From the NCBI GenBank assembly GCA_011800805.1, contig MPNW01000048.1, positions 856,286 through 920,285 on the forward strand: 64,000 nucleotides of DNA, given 5' to 3'. Both the position numbers and the translations under genes were made by a program. This document shows, in pieces, positions 13,501 through 25,403 of this stretch (the first letter of the stretch is position 1; every line of letters begins with the position of its first letter). The stretch comes from Hirudo medicinalis. Taxonomy: Eukaryota > Annelida > Clitellata > Hirudinida > Hirudinidae. The notes beneath the pieces are model-generated. The model had not been told where the DNA came from. It did no database searches and saw only the letters and a list, made by a program, of their open reading frames with translations.

Positions 13501-14771
13501 GGATAACAAAGCCCTCTTTTGTGTGTGCTTAATGTAACAAATAATGCATGGGCTAACAAATGTCAATGATTTATAGCATGACTTCATTCAACAACTTCGA
13601 ACAACGAGTCGCTCCTGAAACACGGAGCTATTTTCCATATAAAAGATGGAATGAGAATATGCTTGCAAGGACAGGCTCCGATTACTTAGATAGAGCACCA
13701 AGTTCGAGAGATTCAGGGTACACGGCCTCATCTCACGGAGTGTCGTCGACACCTCCCGTGCAATGCTTTGGTTCATCTCATCCGTGCCTGATAAATCCAC
13801 TACCATCTCAAACTCACACTGCATATAAAAGGGAGATGTCAAAGCCCTTTGAAACAACCGATATTTCAAAGTATAGTGAGGCTCAGAGAGTCACCACACA
13901 GTCTCTAGATTTTCAAAGATTTCATGGCCATCCTAATCACATGTCCTCGGGCTCTTTCAGTTCCACTTCATCTGCCGGTTCGTTGTCTCAAGGCTCAGCA
14001 TCTTCCTCCTCCATGTACCGAAGTAACAACAGATCCCCTCATTACAGTTGTAACTCAAACACCTATAATAATTGTAATCAAGTACCACAGGCGGATGGCA
14101 GGAAAGATGTCACTCTCACCAGAGAAAATGTTGATGATTACTATCAAGAGCTTGATGATGAGCCAGCCTCAAGAACTGCATTATTGAGCAGTTCCATTTC
14201 AAGGTCTCGCAAGCCTATCCTTTACGGTTCTGATGTATCTGTGGAGTTGCTTATGCACTCGACAAGCAATAACAAAGCTCAAGGCATTGATGGAAGACAA
14301 AGGATGTCAGATTCAACAGATGCTGGGAGGTCTGTTATATAAACAACTTCAAATCTTAGTTTAGTTGTGACAGTTATTTTGCATGATTAGTACAAGTTAT
14401 TTACTGAAATCAACTCTTATTGTAGATTTTAGACATGATCACTATTTGCTTTGCTTGTCATATGCATTCAAATTATGCATGGTCTTGAATTTATCTTCCT
14501 GCTTGTTTGCTTTGAATTGTGCATTTCACAAGTTTTATTTCTTCTATTTTTATTTATGGATTGAAATCCTGCATGGCATGGTTGTTTAAATGGAATTATT
14601 TTTACTGAGTATTTATCCTATCAATGTATGAACCACAGTGCCAAGGAAAGCAGCTTCAATTCATTTCCTTTTGAGGCGAAGGTAGCGCAAGAATTTGAAG
14701 CTGAGATGCTCGAGTGGTATGAGATGTGTGGCATCTCTCCTCAGCCTGATGATAAGTTCACACTTGTTTGA
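3457..14771 (+). CDS. FRMD4: FRMD4-like FERM and CUPID domain scaffold protein
   Basis: Twenty-two exons join in phase to about 1303 aa: 3457-3903, 5393-5461, 5900-5997, 6184-6276, 6730-6814, 7166-7245, 7557-7640, 8398-8463, 8710-8767, 8968-9054, 9203-9279, 9652-9747, 10534-10826, 10952-11064, 11223-11342, 11430-11579, 11670-11757, 11878-12005, 12072-12202, 12758-13420, 13577-14329, 14639-14771. The FERM domain (about 150-500) shows NQLNWLQLDKRVLDYDLP, LSIVESLPSYGTHYY, GLPWWLG and ESVWSMAVSQHKF, all close to vertebrate FRMD4A/B. A coiled coil (LRELKRLCLEEA) and GELPKEYPLEAGE follow, matching the CUPID region that in this family binds cytohesins and acts at epithelial junctions with Par3. The tail (about 705-1303) is Ser-rich, as in relatives, and ends in FTLV, a class I PDZ-ligand pattern. 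The first exon and the cassette exon 9652-9747 are inferred; the rest is secure. FRMD4A versus FRMD4B cannot be decided. Confidence 0.9.
7463..7505. repeat. (AAT)n microsatellite in an FRMD4 intron
   Basis: About fourteen uninterrupted AAT units lie in the intron just before the exon at 7557. Confidence 0.95.
7731..7854. repeat. (ATGT)n microsatellite in an FRMD4 intron
   Basis: About thirty uninterrupted ATGT units, broken by a single N at 7854. A second short ATGT run of about seven units lies at 7977-8007. The frames open through it (poly-MYVC or poly-HTYI) are artefacts of the repeat. Confidence 0.95.
8018..8132. repeat. 13-bp tandem repeat, AAYGAATTGTATG
   Basis: Eight full copies and one truncated copy of a 13-base unit in which the third base is T or C. 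Order of variants from 8018: T, C, T, C, T, T, C, T, C. It sits in the same intron as the ATGT array, 165 bp after it. Confidence 0.9.
9652..9747 (+). CDS. Candidate cassette exon inside the FRMD4 F3 lobe
   Basis: A 96-base exon (32 codons) with phase 2 at both ends, an AG acceptor at 9650-9651 and a strong donor CA|GTGAGT. It encodes an acidic stretch containing NLYEDAMRDAPDDLSAAIAE. In vertebrate FRMD4 the residues encoded by exon 9203-9279 (ending NSRR) run directly into those of exon 10534 (VSISKRVYGPSTVDVHHW). Skipping this exon restores that arrangement, and including it adds a loop without breaking the frame. That it is alternatively spliced is an inference. Confidence 0.6.
9888..10392. 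repeat. Three imperfect copies of a ~125-bp unit, ~190 bp apart
   Basis: Copies at about 9888-10020, 10083-10205 and 10267-10392 share GGTGTTCCTCTTGTATC, GATAGAAGATTTTATA, a GCTTCTTCACT/GCTCCTTCATC block and CATTTGCAAAGC. They are separated by AT-rich spacers. All three lie in the intron between the cassette exon and exon 10534. Copies 1 and 3 are closest and copy 2 is the most diverged. No open frame survives across a copy. Confidence 0.7.
12498..12630 (+). repeat. Interspersed repeat, copy 2
   Basis: Diverged plus-strand copy of the element described at 1560-2110, within an FRMD4 intron. It ends in GCAATCCAAATAAAT repeated about twice, a terminal short repeat of the kind seen at the 3' ends of some non-LTR elements. 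Confidence 0.6.
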
Positions 14772-17700
14772 TTTCTTGCTTTAAATCAAGAATTCAATTG
14801 TTTCCAAGGAATGCCTCCAAACAACCGGTTCGAGAATTTTTGCCGAAGAAAAATTTTGTCTCGAATTTTGCATGAAAACCTTATTTTTATGCAGACCATT
14901 AATTGTTTAAACGGTGTTATTATAGCAATGGCTTTCTTTAGTTTTGAATCTCAATTGGTTACAATGAGGATGTGCAAGGAATTTGTTTATGAACTGTGAT
15001 GGTGTGATCAATGGCATGAATACAGTGGAACTGACAACATTCCTCAATGTGCCTTACAATAGGACATTCCTGGCTTTGTTAGTTTCACTTTTGGTGCCTG
15101 TTTTATTCCCGTAATTAAACCGTTCAAATGTCCTTATATCTCACCTCCACTGTCCAAGTTGAGGCTTGTTTTCACCTGCTAGACTTCTATCAACTGTCTC
15201 TTGTTGCATCTAGTCTCACTGGACCAACTTTTGATTGTTAAATATGCTCAAGAATGTGTTCTGCGTTGCCAACCGTCTACCTATTGTGCTGCTAGGGGCC
15301 GAATCGTCCGTGCTTCAACATTTGCATGGGATCACGTTTTAAATGAACGTTTTTTTTGTATCGCACTTCTCCAATTCTGTTGGTTTGTTTCGATGATTTC
15401 CCCCGTGAATGTACCAAATGAATTTACTAGGTTTTTAAGCTTTCTGCAATGTTGATTCCACTCGATAGACTGTTGATTTTAAGTATTCATGATAACATGA
15501 GGATATTTAAATGCTTTTATCTTGTTTTAGCACAAATTATGTTTTATGCATATCTCATGCATAAATTAAGCATTAATTTTTGAATGTGCCTGCTTACAGA
15601 AACTGAAACTGTCTTTAAAGTTTATTGACAATTCAAATTGCTCTGAAATATTGTTATGAATGGAAATTGCTAAAAATGGAACCCAGTTTGAAAGAATTTG
15701 CTGTCATGATTTTAGATCTGCAGCAGGTTGCATCACGATGATGCAGTTTTAGACGATGTGCGGCATACATATTTTTCTGGCAGATCTTTGAAATGTTCAA
15801 CAGCCTAAGTTGATTTTAATTATTTGTTGCCCAATAATAACTTAATATTGCTGTGATGTGCGAATTCAAGAGACTAATTTTCGTTACAGAAATTTGAAGT
15901 ATTTAAAATGGCGTTTAGTAAGTAATGAGAAACTCCTACCACGGAGCGTACCGACAGGGTATCATCAGGAGTGCCCCCGTCACTTTTCGCTCACTTTTCA
16001 CCGAACGTTTCGGCCCAAACCTCCTCACGTTATCGGGGGTGGGCCACACCCCTTTGATCAGGCGGGTGTCTGTCGGTTATTACCCTACGTTACCCATCTT
16101 CTGAACATTGCCCATTATATGGTTATCGACTAAAGACTCGCGGCGACCTTTGCACATCGACAAATACAATGCAAACTGAGAGTTATATTTTCTTTGTAGC
16201 GGTCGCCTTCACTTGCAAAATTACGCTCACCGGCCGCGAGCATATGTCGCAATAAACGCTCATTCGCGTTCTACGTCCTTTGCCAATGCGCGCGCCACCT
16301 CTTCAACACCCAAACCGCACATCTTTCATTTCCTCGAGGCAAATTGATCCTAGCTCGTGGAAGGTCTTCCGTAAGGCCGGCAAGTCGAACGCACTCAGAA
16401 CTGGTGTGAATCTGGTCAGATATCGCATAAGGAATATGTAAGGAAAAGCGAACTTGATTAAAATAACTAATCTGCTTGCATCTAATGTCTGGCAGAAGTG
16501 GGCAAAATTTCTTAAAGCTTGGCTCCACAATAATATTGGTTCGAATCGAAGATCGGGTATAACTTTTGAGTAATGGGTTTATCCTACCAGCCTAAAAAGC
16601 TCCAGTGCGAGACGGCCAATCCAATTTTTTTTTATTCGTACGAGAAATTTAATCGGTGCCATGTAAGTGATTGTTTGGTCGTGTTCCGTTTACCGATTTG
16701 TTTGAAAGTTAATGTACACTTAATTGTTTACGTCGGAGGCCGTGAGATTAGTTGATGGTTATGAAAAGTAAGGTCCATACTTTGTATTTACAGTCGCAGC
16801 TTCGATAAGATCTTTTGAAAAGGTGGGATCTTCATTAATTGCACTCTTATCAGAGGAAGTCTTAACTCAGATAAAGTAGACTTGCATTACGCCTGCCTAC
16901 ATTTATGCAATGGTAAAAAGCTAGTTTTTAAGCTAGGTGAAGACAATGAAATCTAATAAACATCGGAATTTGAACATATAATATTTAGACCTCTTATGGA
17001 TGGTTTGTGGTCCGAAAGTAGTCATTTAGGATTAAGTCGTTTTTTTGACAATCTCCGATAATAGGGGAGACGGGGCTAAATGCAGCAGCGTACGCAGTTA
17101 GCGCTATAAAATTTTAACGTAAAATATACTAGCCTAACTTGTACAGAATTGTTTTTATGTCTATGCAAAACAAATTTGTTTGGCGGAAGTTTAAAATTTG
17201 TTTTTGGCAGATGATTTTTTTTGTTTTTGACAATAAAAAGTAAATATTTATGTTTTGGTAACTTTTTAATATAGCGAACTATTTTTATTTGATTTAATAA
17301 TTATTGTTGTCATAAATTGGATATGAAATGTAACTTGAAAATGTATCTAGTTGTTTTATTGGAAATCAACTTGATCAAGAAATTTTTCATCAAAAAGTCA
17401 ATTAACGGGGTTGATTGCAAGATTCCATTTGAACAAGCTAATTTTTTGAGATAGAGAATTCTACTGAAGCTTAATTTTGTGTCAAGATATAAAGCTTAAA
17501 TATGGGCTACAATAATTTTGATTTAATCCATAAATAAAAAAAATATGAATTTTGTTTCAACCAATCCCAGTCTCCCCTACCTCCAACACCATCTCGCGGC
17601 CAACCAGAGGCCCGCTGCAGGGACATAATTTGGAAATAGCTGAAATGACAAGCCAGGGTAGATTCATTTCTTTGTCCAAGTATGAATTTAATACCGAAGG

Positions 17701-18375
17701 CATCCGCTGTGCTAGAATTAATTAACTGATAAAATGCGATTATGTAATACACTTCATTGGTGGAAGTTATCCTAATATCATTTGTTCTTATATGCAGATT
17801 TCGAAATAGATATCGTAAGCATTTTATTATAACAATTTCTTTAAACTCATTTTTTTATCGAATAGTTTTGGATTAATAGTGATAAACAAGGGACCTGTTA
17901 AATTAGCTCAGCTAGCCTTCTAAATATTGAACTTTTGACTAAGCATGAAGTTGAAATTAATAATGAATAAATTACTCTAAACTAAAGTTATCTTTTCTTT
18001 ATAGTTAACAGAGATACACAATTTATTTCAAATTTGGAGCCATAAAATTGTTTACCTGCTGAAAACATCGAGATGCCATTACATCGGTTTTAGCGCCAGT
18101 TTTAATCGATCTACTGGCAAACTTTGATTTCTCGCAAAACTATTTTTATAAAAACCTAAGTTGTAATTTGACAAAAATTATCATGCTATCCAAAGACTCA
18201 GTTTCGAAATATTGTGCTCCTCCCTGAAGATCGGCGAACGTGTCTATGCATGTTCGAAATCTGTGAAAGTCAAGATCGATAGCGAAACGTCGGACGCTGG
18301 ATAAAAACAACATTTTTGCTTTACGACTTTTATTGGAGGTTTCGCGGTAACTTGTCTTAAACAGACACAAGAAAT
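14772..18375. other. Gene-free interval between FRMD4 and STIL
   Basis: No coding exon is recognised in this 3.6 kb. 14772-15930 is AT-rich and presumably holds the FRMD4 3' UTR, though no AATAAA stands close to the stop. 15940-16520 is clearly richer in G+C than its surroundings and contains only short frames on both strands without family similarity. 17062-17579 is a probable MITE. 17580-18375 is AT-rich and must contain the STIL promoter and 5' UTR. Confidence 0.6.
17062..17579. mobile_element. Probable MITE with terminal inverted repeats
   Basis: TAGGGGAGACGGGG at 17062-17075 is the inverted near-match (13 of 14) of CCCAGTCTCCCCTA at 17566-17579. The 518 bp between these ends are AT-rich and non-coding. 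Short size, lack of a transposase and terminal inverted repeats are the marks of a non-autonomous DNA transposon. Target-site duplication is not clear. Confidence 0.55.
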
Positions 18376-21300
18376 ATGATTTTTTGGGATCGTACACCTA
18401 CCGGATCGCCATTTACAATTTCCATGGCCCATCTGAGGTGAAAAACTTTACATCAATATTTATAAAGTTTTGTTTCTTATTTGTTTTTTTGGTCTTTGTT
18501 CGGAGTCCAAAGTTGTGTTCTTGTTGAAGTGGTTAGGATTAGGTAAACATGCATCTTTGATGTAGCATTTCACTTATGCAAGGTTGCTGCAGCTTTTGAT
18601 AAGTTTTAACAACATTAAACTCAGCGTAAATAGAGTGAATTTTTACCCTTATTGGGCAACTGTCAAATTTGCTTCAAAACCTCTAAGAGTAGACAAAATA
18701 AAGCCAAAGGATTCACATTCTTAAATTAACTGTGGAGCATTGCAAATCACCTCAAAGAAGTTTTCCTAATATTATGTCATTTTTTCCCCTGGTCTTTATT
18801 AATTATATTACATTTAATTTTGAAATTATTTAACTAATTGTCATAAATACTGATTTCCTTTCAGAACATTTGATGTCAACTTCCAGACAAGATTGTTGAA
18901 TGAGATTGAAGGATTGATTCGAAAAAATCCTTCCCAGAAAAATCTGGATGTGATTGCCTCATGTGACTTTGATCATGGTTTGACATTTTTTTGTTTGTCT
19001 TCCATGTTTTTTAGAAAATTCATATTTAGTTAAATAAAATGATTATTAAGCTTATTTTACACAATATTGTACCTAAATCCAATAATAACACCATTTCAAA
19101 TAGGTTGTTTTTTTATTCCAGTTTCCAATGTTTTCAATGTGTCTTTGGATGGCATCAAAGATGCTCATTTCCAAAGCCCCTCTGAATTGTTTGCAAACTG
19201 CAAGGTGATTCTGTCTATTTCTTGCTTATATATCCATATTGTTTAGACAAATATAATATTTTAGTAACAAATCCTTAATTTTGATCATTTAAGGTATCTT
19301 TGCGAGCAATGGATGAAGCCACACCTGAAGATTTGCAAAAATTACTAAAGGTTTATAGAGAATCTATTTTATGGCCAAATATATTCAAGAACGAAGCATG
19401 TTGCGGCTTGCAGTGATTCATGACCAATGGTTTCTGACCAATTGCATTAATTTTTGAAACAGTTCACGAGGGACAAATATTCCAGGAAATTGAACATCCA
19501 AATCTCCGACTTCTTGGCTCTCCACATAGCAATTTGTTTCCAAACAAACATTCCTGATGTCGAGTCATGTCTCCTGGATATTACACTCATCCATCCCATG
19601 CACGAGTTTGCACTTCGTCCCATATCTCAACTAAACTTAGCCAATTGCGCTTTGCTAAAAAATCATGGCGGAATGTCCGGGTAAGACATCTATCTAGCCA
19701 TGTCTACCCGTGTTTTGCGTAACATGTGATTCTGGGGAGCTTCCAAATTTCTTTAAATTCATTTACGAATCAATTCTAGATGATACCTATGTATTGAAAT
19801 GTATGTATTGTTATCCATCAATTACTTGTTTGATGACATTACTTTTCAGGTTTCTGATGCTTAGCAGTGAGGGACAAGTGGTTCCTATGAGGAGATCAGC
19901 AAAAAATATTTCTTCTGTGCCGCTCGTTGGAGTGTTGGTGACATTGCTTATCTTTCTAAAGGAACAATCATTAATCAAAAAGTCTTTTTGGCAGTTTTAT
20001 GAATGATAAATATTTAATATTTTGGAAATATCGTGGGAGATAGGACCCTTCAATGGGAGAGGCTTATTTGAGATCATGATAAATTTATTTAAGATACTTA
20101 TTTATCAAGGGCATTTATTTATTTAAGAATCGTACTCGCTACATGCACCGACTTTTTATAATAATGTTGTGTGTTGTAAGTCAAAAAGTGAAACTGAATG
20201 AGAGAATGGAAACAATTGTTTATCATCAGGTGGATTACTGGGGTCAGCGAGGTCAATGATGTGATAGTTTGGGCAACCCTGCTTCAATATGCCTCCAATC
20301 AAAACCTCCAAAACAGGTTTTAGCAAATGATTTGATGAATTGTAATCAATGTTTTATTGGGGCTGATTCCCTTACTCCTCAAAACTTTGTCAACTTCTAG
20401 ATTTAAATTTTAAGACGTATTAACTTCGTATCGTTCTAATTTCTACCATTAATTATTGAATATTAACGACTATGTTTACATTAATTAAATAATAATGATT
20501 GTTATTTGCAATGTCATCGCCGCTGTTATTTCCACACCTTCATTTCACTCAGGATTTGCAAGCCTCCCGATTCATTCGTCCTGCTTTTTTGCTCCCGTCA
20601 TTCGCCGTTTTTGAATTTCTTTGAGTGCAAACTCACAAGATGTCAGCCTCACAGCAGCTTCCTCATTGGTCAAGCGAATGTACAACTTAAGAAGGTTATC
20701 TACTGATCTCTTATTATTTCAATTATTATTGATCATTGTTATTATATTTTCTAGTTTCATTAATTTATTTTACTGATGCATTTAAGTTAATAAATTCATA
20801 ACTTGTTTGAATTTGTTATTTATTTGTTGAATTAGAAAGATTTTCAACACTCTTAATTGTTTAAGATTTAATTGTAATTACAATTAAGCTAAAGCACATT
20901 CAACAGAATTTTAACAAGCTGCCAAACTCTTCTGTTTCTGTGAGAATGAACTGCCCACCCTTGGGTAGTAAGAAGCATAGTTTATTTCAGTCACTAACGG
21001 ATACTGGTCAAGAGATATTACACAGGTTTCTGTTATTTAAAAAATTGGTGATTGTGCTGTGTAAACAATGGCTAGAGAGTTTAGCTGTTTTTATATTGTC
21101 ACAACAAATAGCCATTTCATTTTAAGTTAAGTGAAAGGTCTGAAATGTTTAGGCATCCAATTCCCGTCAAAGATAAAAAGGACATTAGCGGAGTTGCCGA
21201 CGTTATGCCGAGACCCGCACTTCCTTCCAAGGAAAGAGAATTTGTGAGGTCCATTTGTCGTTGTTAATTAATTATGGTTGCATTGTGAGTTGATATTTGA

Positions 21301-24300
21301 CTCATTGTAACCTTTTTAAAATTAGTAAATGAATGTTAATAAATTATAAATACTTTTATTATTCAAAGTTGATTTGTTTATTTCAAGCCCTTGATAGCGT
21401 CTTCCGTGCCTGAGATGACCCTTCTGTCGGATGATCCTCCAACTGGTGCAAAGTTGTTGAAAGGTCACACGAACCACGAGACTTCGAGGACTTCCACTCC
21501 AAACTTCCACGTGATTTCTTTTCCAGATCCCAAATCATCATTATCATCATCACTACCTTTGAATAACCTTGGCAACCAGCTGGTTAGGAATGTTCATGGC
21601 AGAGAAGATTCTCATCCAAACAATGGTGGAAGGGAGTCTAAACAGAACCTCATGCACAGCAAAAATTTAAATAAGATGACAATTGCTAATAGACTTGCTG
21701 CTACAAATCAGAGAGGCACAGAAAAGCCAGTTTTGAATCAAAATCGAGACATTCCTCTTGGAAAGCTTAATGCCTTCATAAACTCCCCAAACCAGGTGCA
21801 TAACTATGCAGCCACATCTCCACAGGCATTGATCCAGAATAAAGTGGCCAATTGCTCTCCTGTTGGTCAGCAATACAAATGTCCATTGGTTAAATCTTCA
21901 GATGCTCCACATCATCTTCCAAGGCCTAATTTTTCTGAGAAAATGCCACAGATTCTGTCGGACAAGTTTCGATCGACCTCCACAAGGCCATTGGCTGCCT
22001 GCAATCAAGGTGCATATCCTCCTGATAGTTACGAAGGCATACATAAATACAATCCCTCAACAAAAACAGTGCCTCTTGCCGTGAAGCAAGTCAGTCCGAA
22101 CCCACCCAAATCTTCTACATCGAACTCGCCTAAGCCTTCTGACTCTGCCGACAGTGGCTTTCAGCTGAGCTCTCCTTTGGATAAGAGTCACTCAAACTCC
22201 AACTCCATGTATTTTAAACAACTTTTTGAAATTGTTGTGCCTGCACTTAAAAAGAGGCTTGACAGTTGCTCTGCCATTTCTGAAGAAATGCCTTCTTCAG
22301 TCAGCAATACCTCAGTTGCTGAGGTCTCAGAATCAGGTACAAAATTTGTTGCTTTCTTAATTGGAAATAATTTTGGAAATTTTAAATTTGTATGATGGCT
22401 GACACTTCGCAATCTTTCATGCTTGTCGGCCTCCTTCCGATGCTTCTTCATTTTTGCAATTTATTTTTTTGTTTGATGTTCCTGGGTTTCCAGCAAAATC
22501 AGCATTTAACATTTGTATTTAGCTTGTTGTTCTTTGTATTTAGTCAAATGTTTGCTATAATTGTATGCGTCAAACATTTAATTCCACATGGCTTGCATAA
22601 AAGTGTGCAATTGATAATTTGAATTAAATAATTTTGAATAATTTGAATAAAACTTATGAATTTTTTTATCATTTCCATGGTGATACATCATTTCCAAAAG
22701 ATCCAAGAAAAGGCATGGGAAGAATCAAGGATCAGAGTTCAGGGGGTTCATTCACACAAAATCTAAACAATTCTCACCCATTGATTCCATTTTCCAACTT
22801 CAATGGAGAAAGAACGTGTTCTGATGCCCTCAGTCATTTATCACACGACCTGACCCTCGACTATCCATCCTTCTCGTCTAAGTTGGTCTTTCTCTCTAAT
22901 TTAGTTTAAAGTCTGATTTATTTCAGCCTGTCTTTCTTATTGAAATTATTTTTTGCTTACAATAGTTCTCTCATTTTCTATAAATTACTTTTTTTTAAAG
23001 TTCTCTCATTTAACAGTTACGAACTGAATTATTGATTAGTCCCAATTTATATTTTATAAGAAGAAATAAAGTTTGACGATGTCTTATTTTAGGATGGAAG
23101 ATATCTCTGATTATTCATCAGGAAATCAAACAGTTGAGTATTTTGATGCTGCTGATGATTGACAATGGAGACAAAATGTGGGCGTTGTTTTGATTTAACT
23201 GTTCTTACAGGTTTTTCAAGGGCCTCAAGAAATAGGATCCAACTACCATGCTATTTATGTGAGTTTGAAGTTTTAAAATTGACTAACAACCTCATAATTT
23301 TTAAATTCAAAAATTTTTCAAATGTATGCTGTTAAATTTTTGCTTAATGTTTATGTCTGTTCAATTATTGATACAATTGTTACTTTATGAAAAATCCTTT
23401 TCAGAAAGGTGTTCAAAGACTGATTGCAAGTATTTCACACTCAGAAAGCTTGAAGAGCGATGATGATAATTCAAACCAAAATCCTAAAAATCATGGGAGA
23501 TTTTATCTGCCAGACGAAGACTGTGGCAGTTACAGTGCTGAAGATTATTCTGGAGAGGAATCATGTGATGAATATAAAAATGATAACCTTGAGGTTGTCA
23601 GGAAGTTTCTGGAGAACATTGGTGTTGATGCCAGTTTGGATGATTCTGAGGGGAAAAAGTAACATTTAATTGACAAGATTATTTTTAATTAATAATCCAT
23701 TTCAAATTTCAAACTCAGAATGCTAGAAGACATGACTCAATTCTTTGATTCTTTGGATGGAGATCTGAAGTCTCGTCGTCCATCGGACAGAACAATCTGT
23801 TATGAAGGCTTTGCTTGTAACTACCTTGAAGCTGAAACAAAGTCAAAGTGGGCAAAATTTTTTTCTATTTTAAGTTAGGAGTCTGCTTCATTAAGTTGTG
23901 CAAATCCCCTTTGAAGATTTTAAATGATTAGAGAAATGCAAACTTTTTAGGGAGAACTTTAAATTTAAAAATGCCTATTTAAAAAGGCTTTCATTCAAAT
24001 TATAGGAAGAAAAAACCGAGTCGTGCTCCATCTGAAGCATCAATTTATTTTCATTCTTATGAAAACAATTACATCACAGAAGATGACTTGCCTTACATGA
24101 AAAATGTTCGAAAGTATGTGACTTTATAACTTTTGAGGATCCTGCAAACTGCAAAATAATTGATTTCAGTGGTTTTATTTCACTAAAAATATTTATTTTA
24201 CCAAAGTACAAAATTGTTTCCAGAGGAATACCTGATAAGACAAACAGGGCTGCTAATGGTATCTTTTGGAGTGCTGGCCAACAAGATAAACAAAATGTTC

Positions 24301-24529
24301 TGGGCCAGTCAAACAAGTCCAGCCAAAATATGTAAGAACTGATGATAAAATTTTGAATTTCTTTTATTGAATTTTATAGAAATTGCATTAAAACCTTTAT
24401 CAACAATTGAATGCTCATGTATCTCCTTTTCCCCTCAGAGGGCAGTTGCACTATGGAACTTCGGTGTTGTCGCACAGGGATTCAAGACGCAACCAGCAAC
24501 AAATCAAATCTCATTCAAGGCCGACTTAA
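18376..24529 (+). CDS. STIL: STIL, centriolar assembly protein
   Basis: Nineteen exons join in phase to about 987 aa: 18376-18437, 18865-18977, 19122-19204, 19294-19350, 19463-19680, 19850-19933, 20230-20316, 20553-20694, 20907-21025, 21153-21243, 21388-22336, 22701-22881, 23093-23132, 23211-23258, 23405-23658, 23719-23847, 24006-24113, 24224-24331, 24439-24529. The first exon begins MIFWDRTPTG with an in-frame stop upstream and matches the LWNPTPTG start of the vertebrate STIL domain. SVPLVGVWITGVSEV with VIVWATLLQY and FFECKL match PLVGIWLSGITHI, VWACCLRY and FYECF of human STIL. In this family STIL binds PLK4 and SAS-6 to start procentriole assembly. The middle and tail are low-complexity. 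LEVVRKFLENIGVD resembles the conserved LKQLRSLGVKID segment. I cannot identify the C-terminal STAN motif. The three small exons 22701-23258 are the least certain. Confidence 0.88.
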
Positions 24530-24840
24530 TTATTAGCTGTTTTTACATTAAAATATCTTGGTACTGTAAATTGTATTTTGCATTGAGTTTGAAGATGCAA
24601 GTTTGATTGTAATCATTTTCTTTGTGAACACAATTTAAACTTGATTTCATTCTCTAGTTGCTCTTCTAAGCACGTTCTAAATGTATGCAGAGGATTTTAA
24701 GAGATTCTCTCAATAGCTCAATCAAAGTATTAAATTTTATTAGACTCAAAAAATTTAACCCGCCGATTCTTATTCTTAGGCTCCAACATAGTCTAATGGG
24801 AACATTGTCCTAATCATCCAGCTACATAATTGATGTTAAC

Positions 24841-25204
24841 TAGGGCAATCCACGCATGACGTCCACACGAAAACTAATTTTGCACTCCCTCTCCCCTATC
24901 CATAAGCATCCACATCAAGTTAACCCCACCCCCTTCGTGGACGTCCACATACCGTGCCCGTGCGGGCATCACGAGTTCACGACAAGACAACGCAAGCTGA
25001 GTGAGGGCTCACGACATCTAGGTTTAAAAATGTACTTCTCACTCGCAATTTGTGGGTCGAATTGCTAAAAGGTAGCTTTGTTTTACGATGTTTTTACTAA
25101 GTTTATTGTTTATGGACGTCCACATTCTGCTAACCTCCTGTTAGCTAACTCCTGCTAACCCCCTTCCCCGTCTCCGTGTGGACGTCACAAATGGATGGCC
25201 CCTA
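24841..25204. mobile_element. MITE with ~30-bp terminal inverted repeats
   Basis: The left end TAGGGCAATCCACGCATGAC (continuing GTCCACACG) is the inverted match of the right end, CGTGTGGACGTCACAAATGG followed by ATGGCCCCTA, over about 30 bases with a few differences. TGGACGTCCACAT also occurs twice internally (about 24933 and 25112). The 364-bp element has no coding capacity, so it is a non-autonomous DNA transposon copy. The superfamily cannot be set from the ends alone, and I see no certain target-site duplication. Confidence 0.75.
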
Positions 25205-25332
25205 AGGTAATGTTCCCGCAATCCGCCCTTATAGGGCCGATAATTTTCCAGTTCTATTTGTCGGCTTGAGAGGTTACCTGTCTTCGAGAAGTACGCGAAC
25301 AAGAAATATAAATTTGACGAGGGATGAGGAAA

Positions 25333-25338
25333 TTTATT
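25333..25338 (-). terminator. Poly(A) signal of the ankyrin gene
   Basis: AATAAA on the minus strand, 65 bases after the stop codon of the ankyrin-repeat frame. Confidence 0.6.
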
Positions 25339-25403
25339 GAGGTGTCAAAAGTTTTAGTCTGACTTCTTGCGATGAATGTTCTACAAAATTTGGGTAGGAC
25401 ACC

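Larger units (their letters stand above)
24530..25403. other. Interval between STIL and the ankyrin gene
   Basis: 874 bp without a gene, occupied by the 3' UTR of STIL, a MITE (24841-25204) and the 3' UTR of the minus-strand ankyrin gene. Confidence 0.7.

Noticed and set aside
16271..16530. Two overlapping minus-strand frames in the GC-richer island
   Set aside because: They overlap in different frames, carry no domain pattern and show no splice partners, so they are best explained by base composition.
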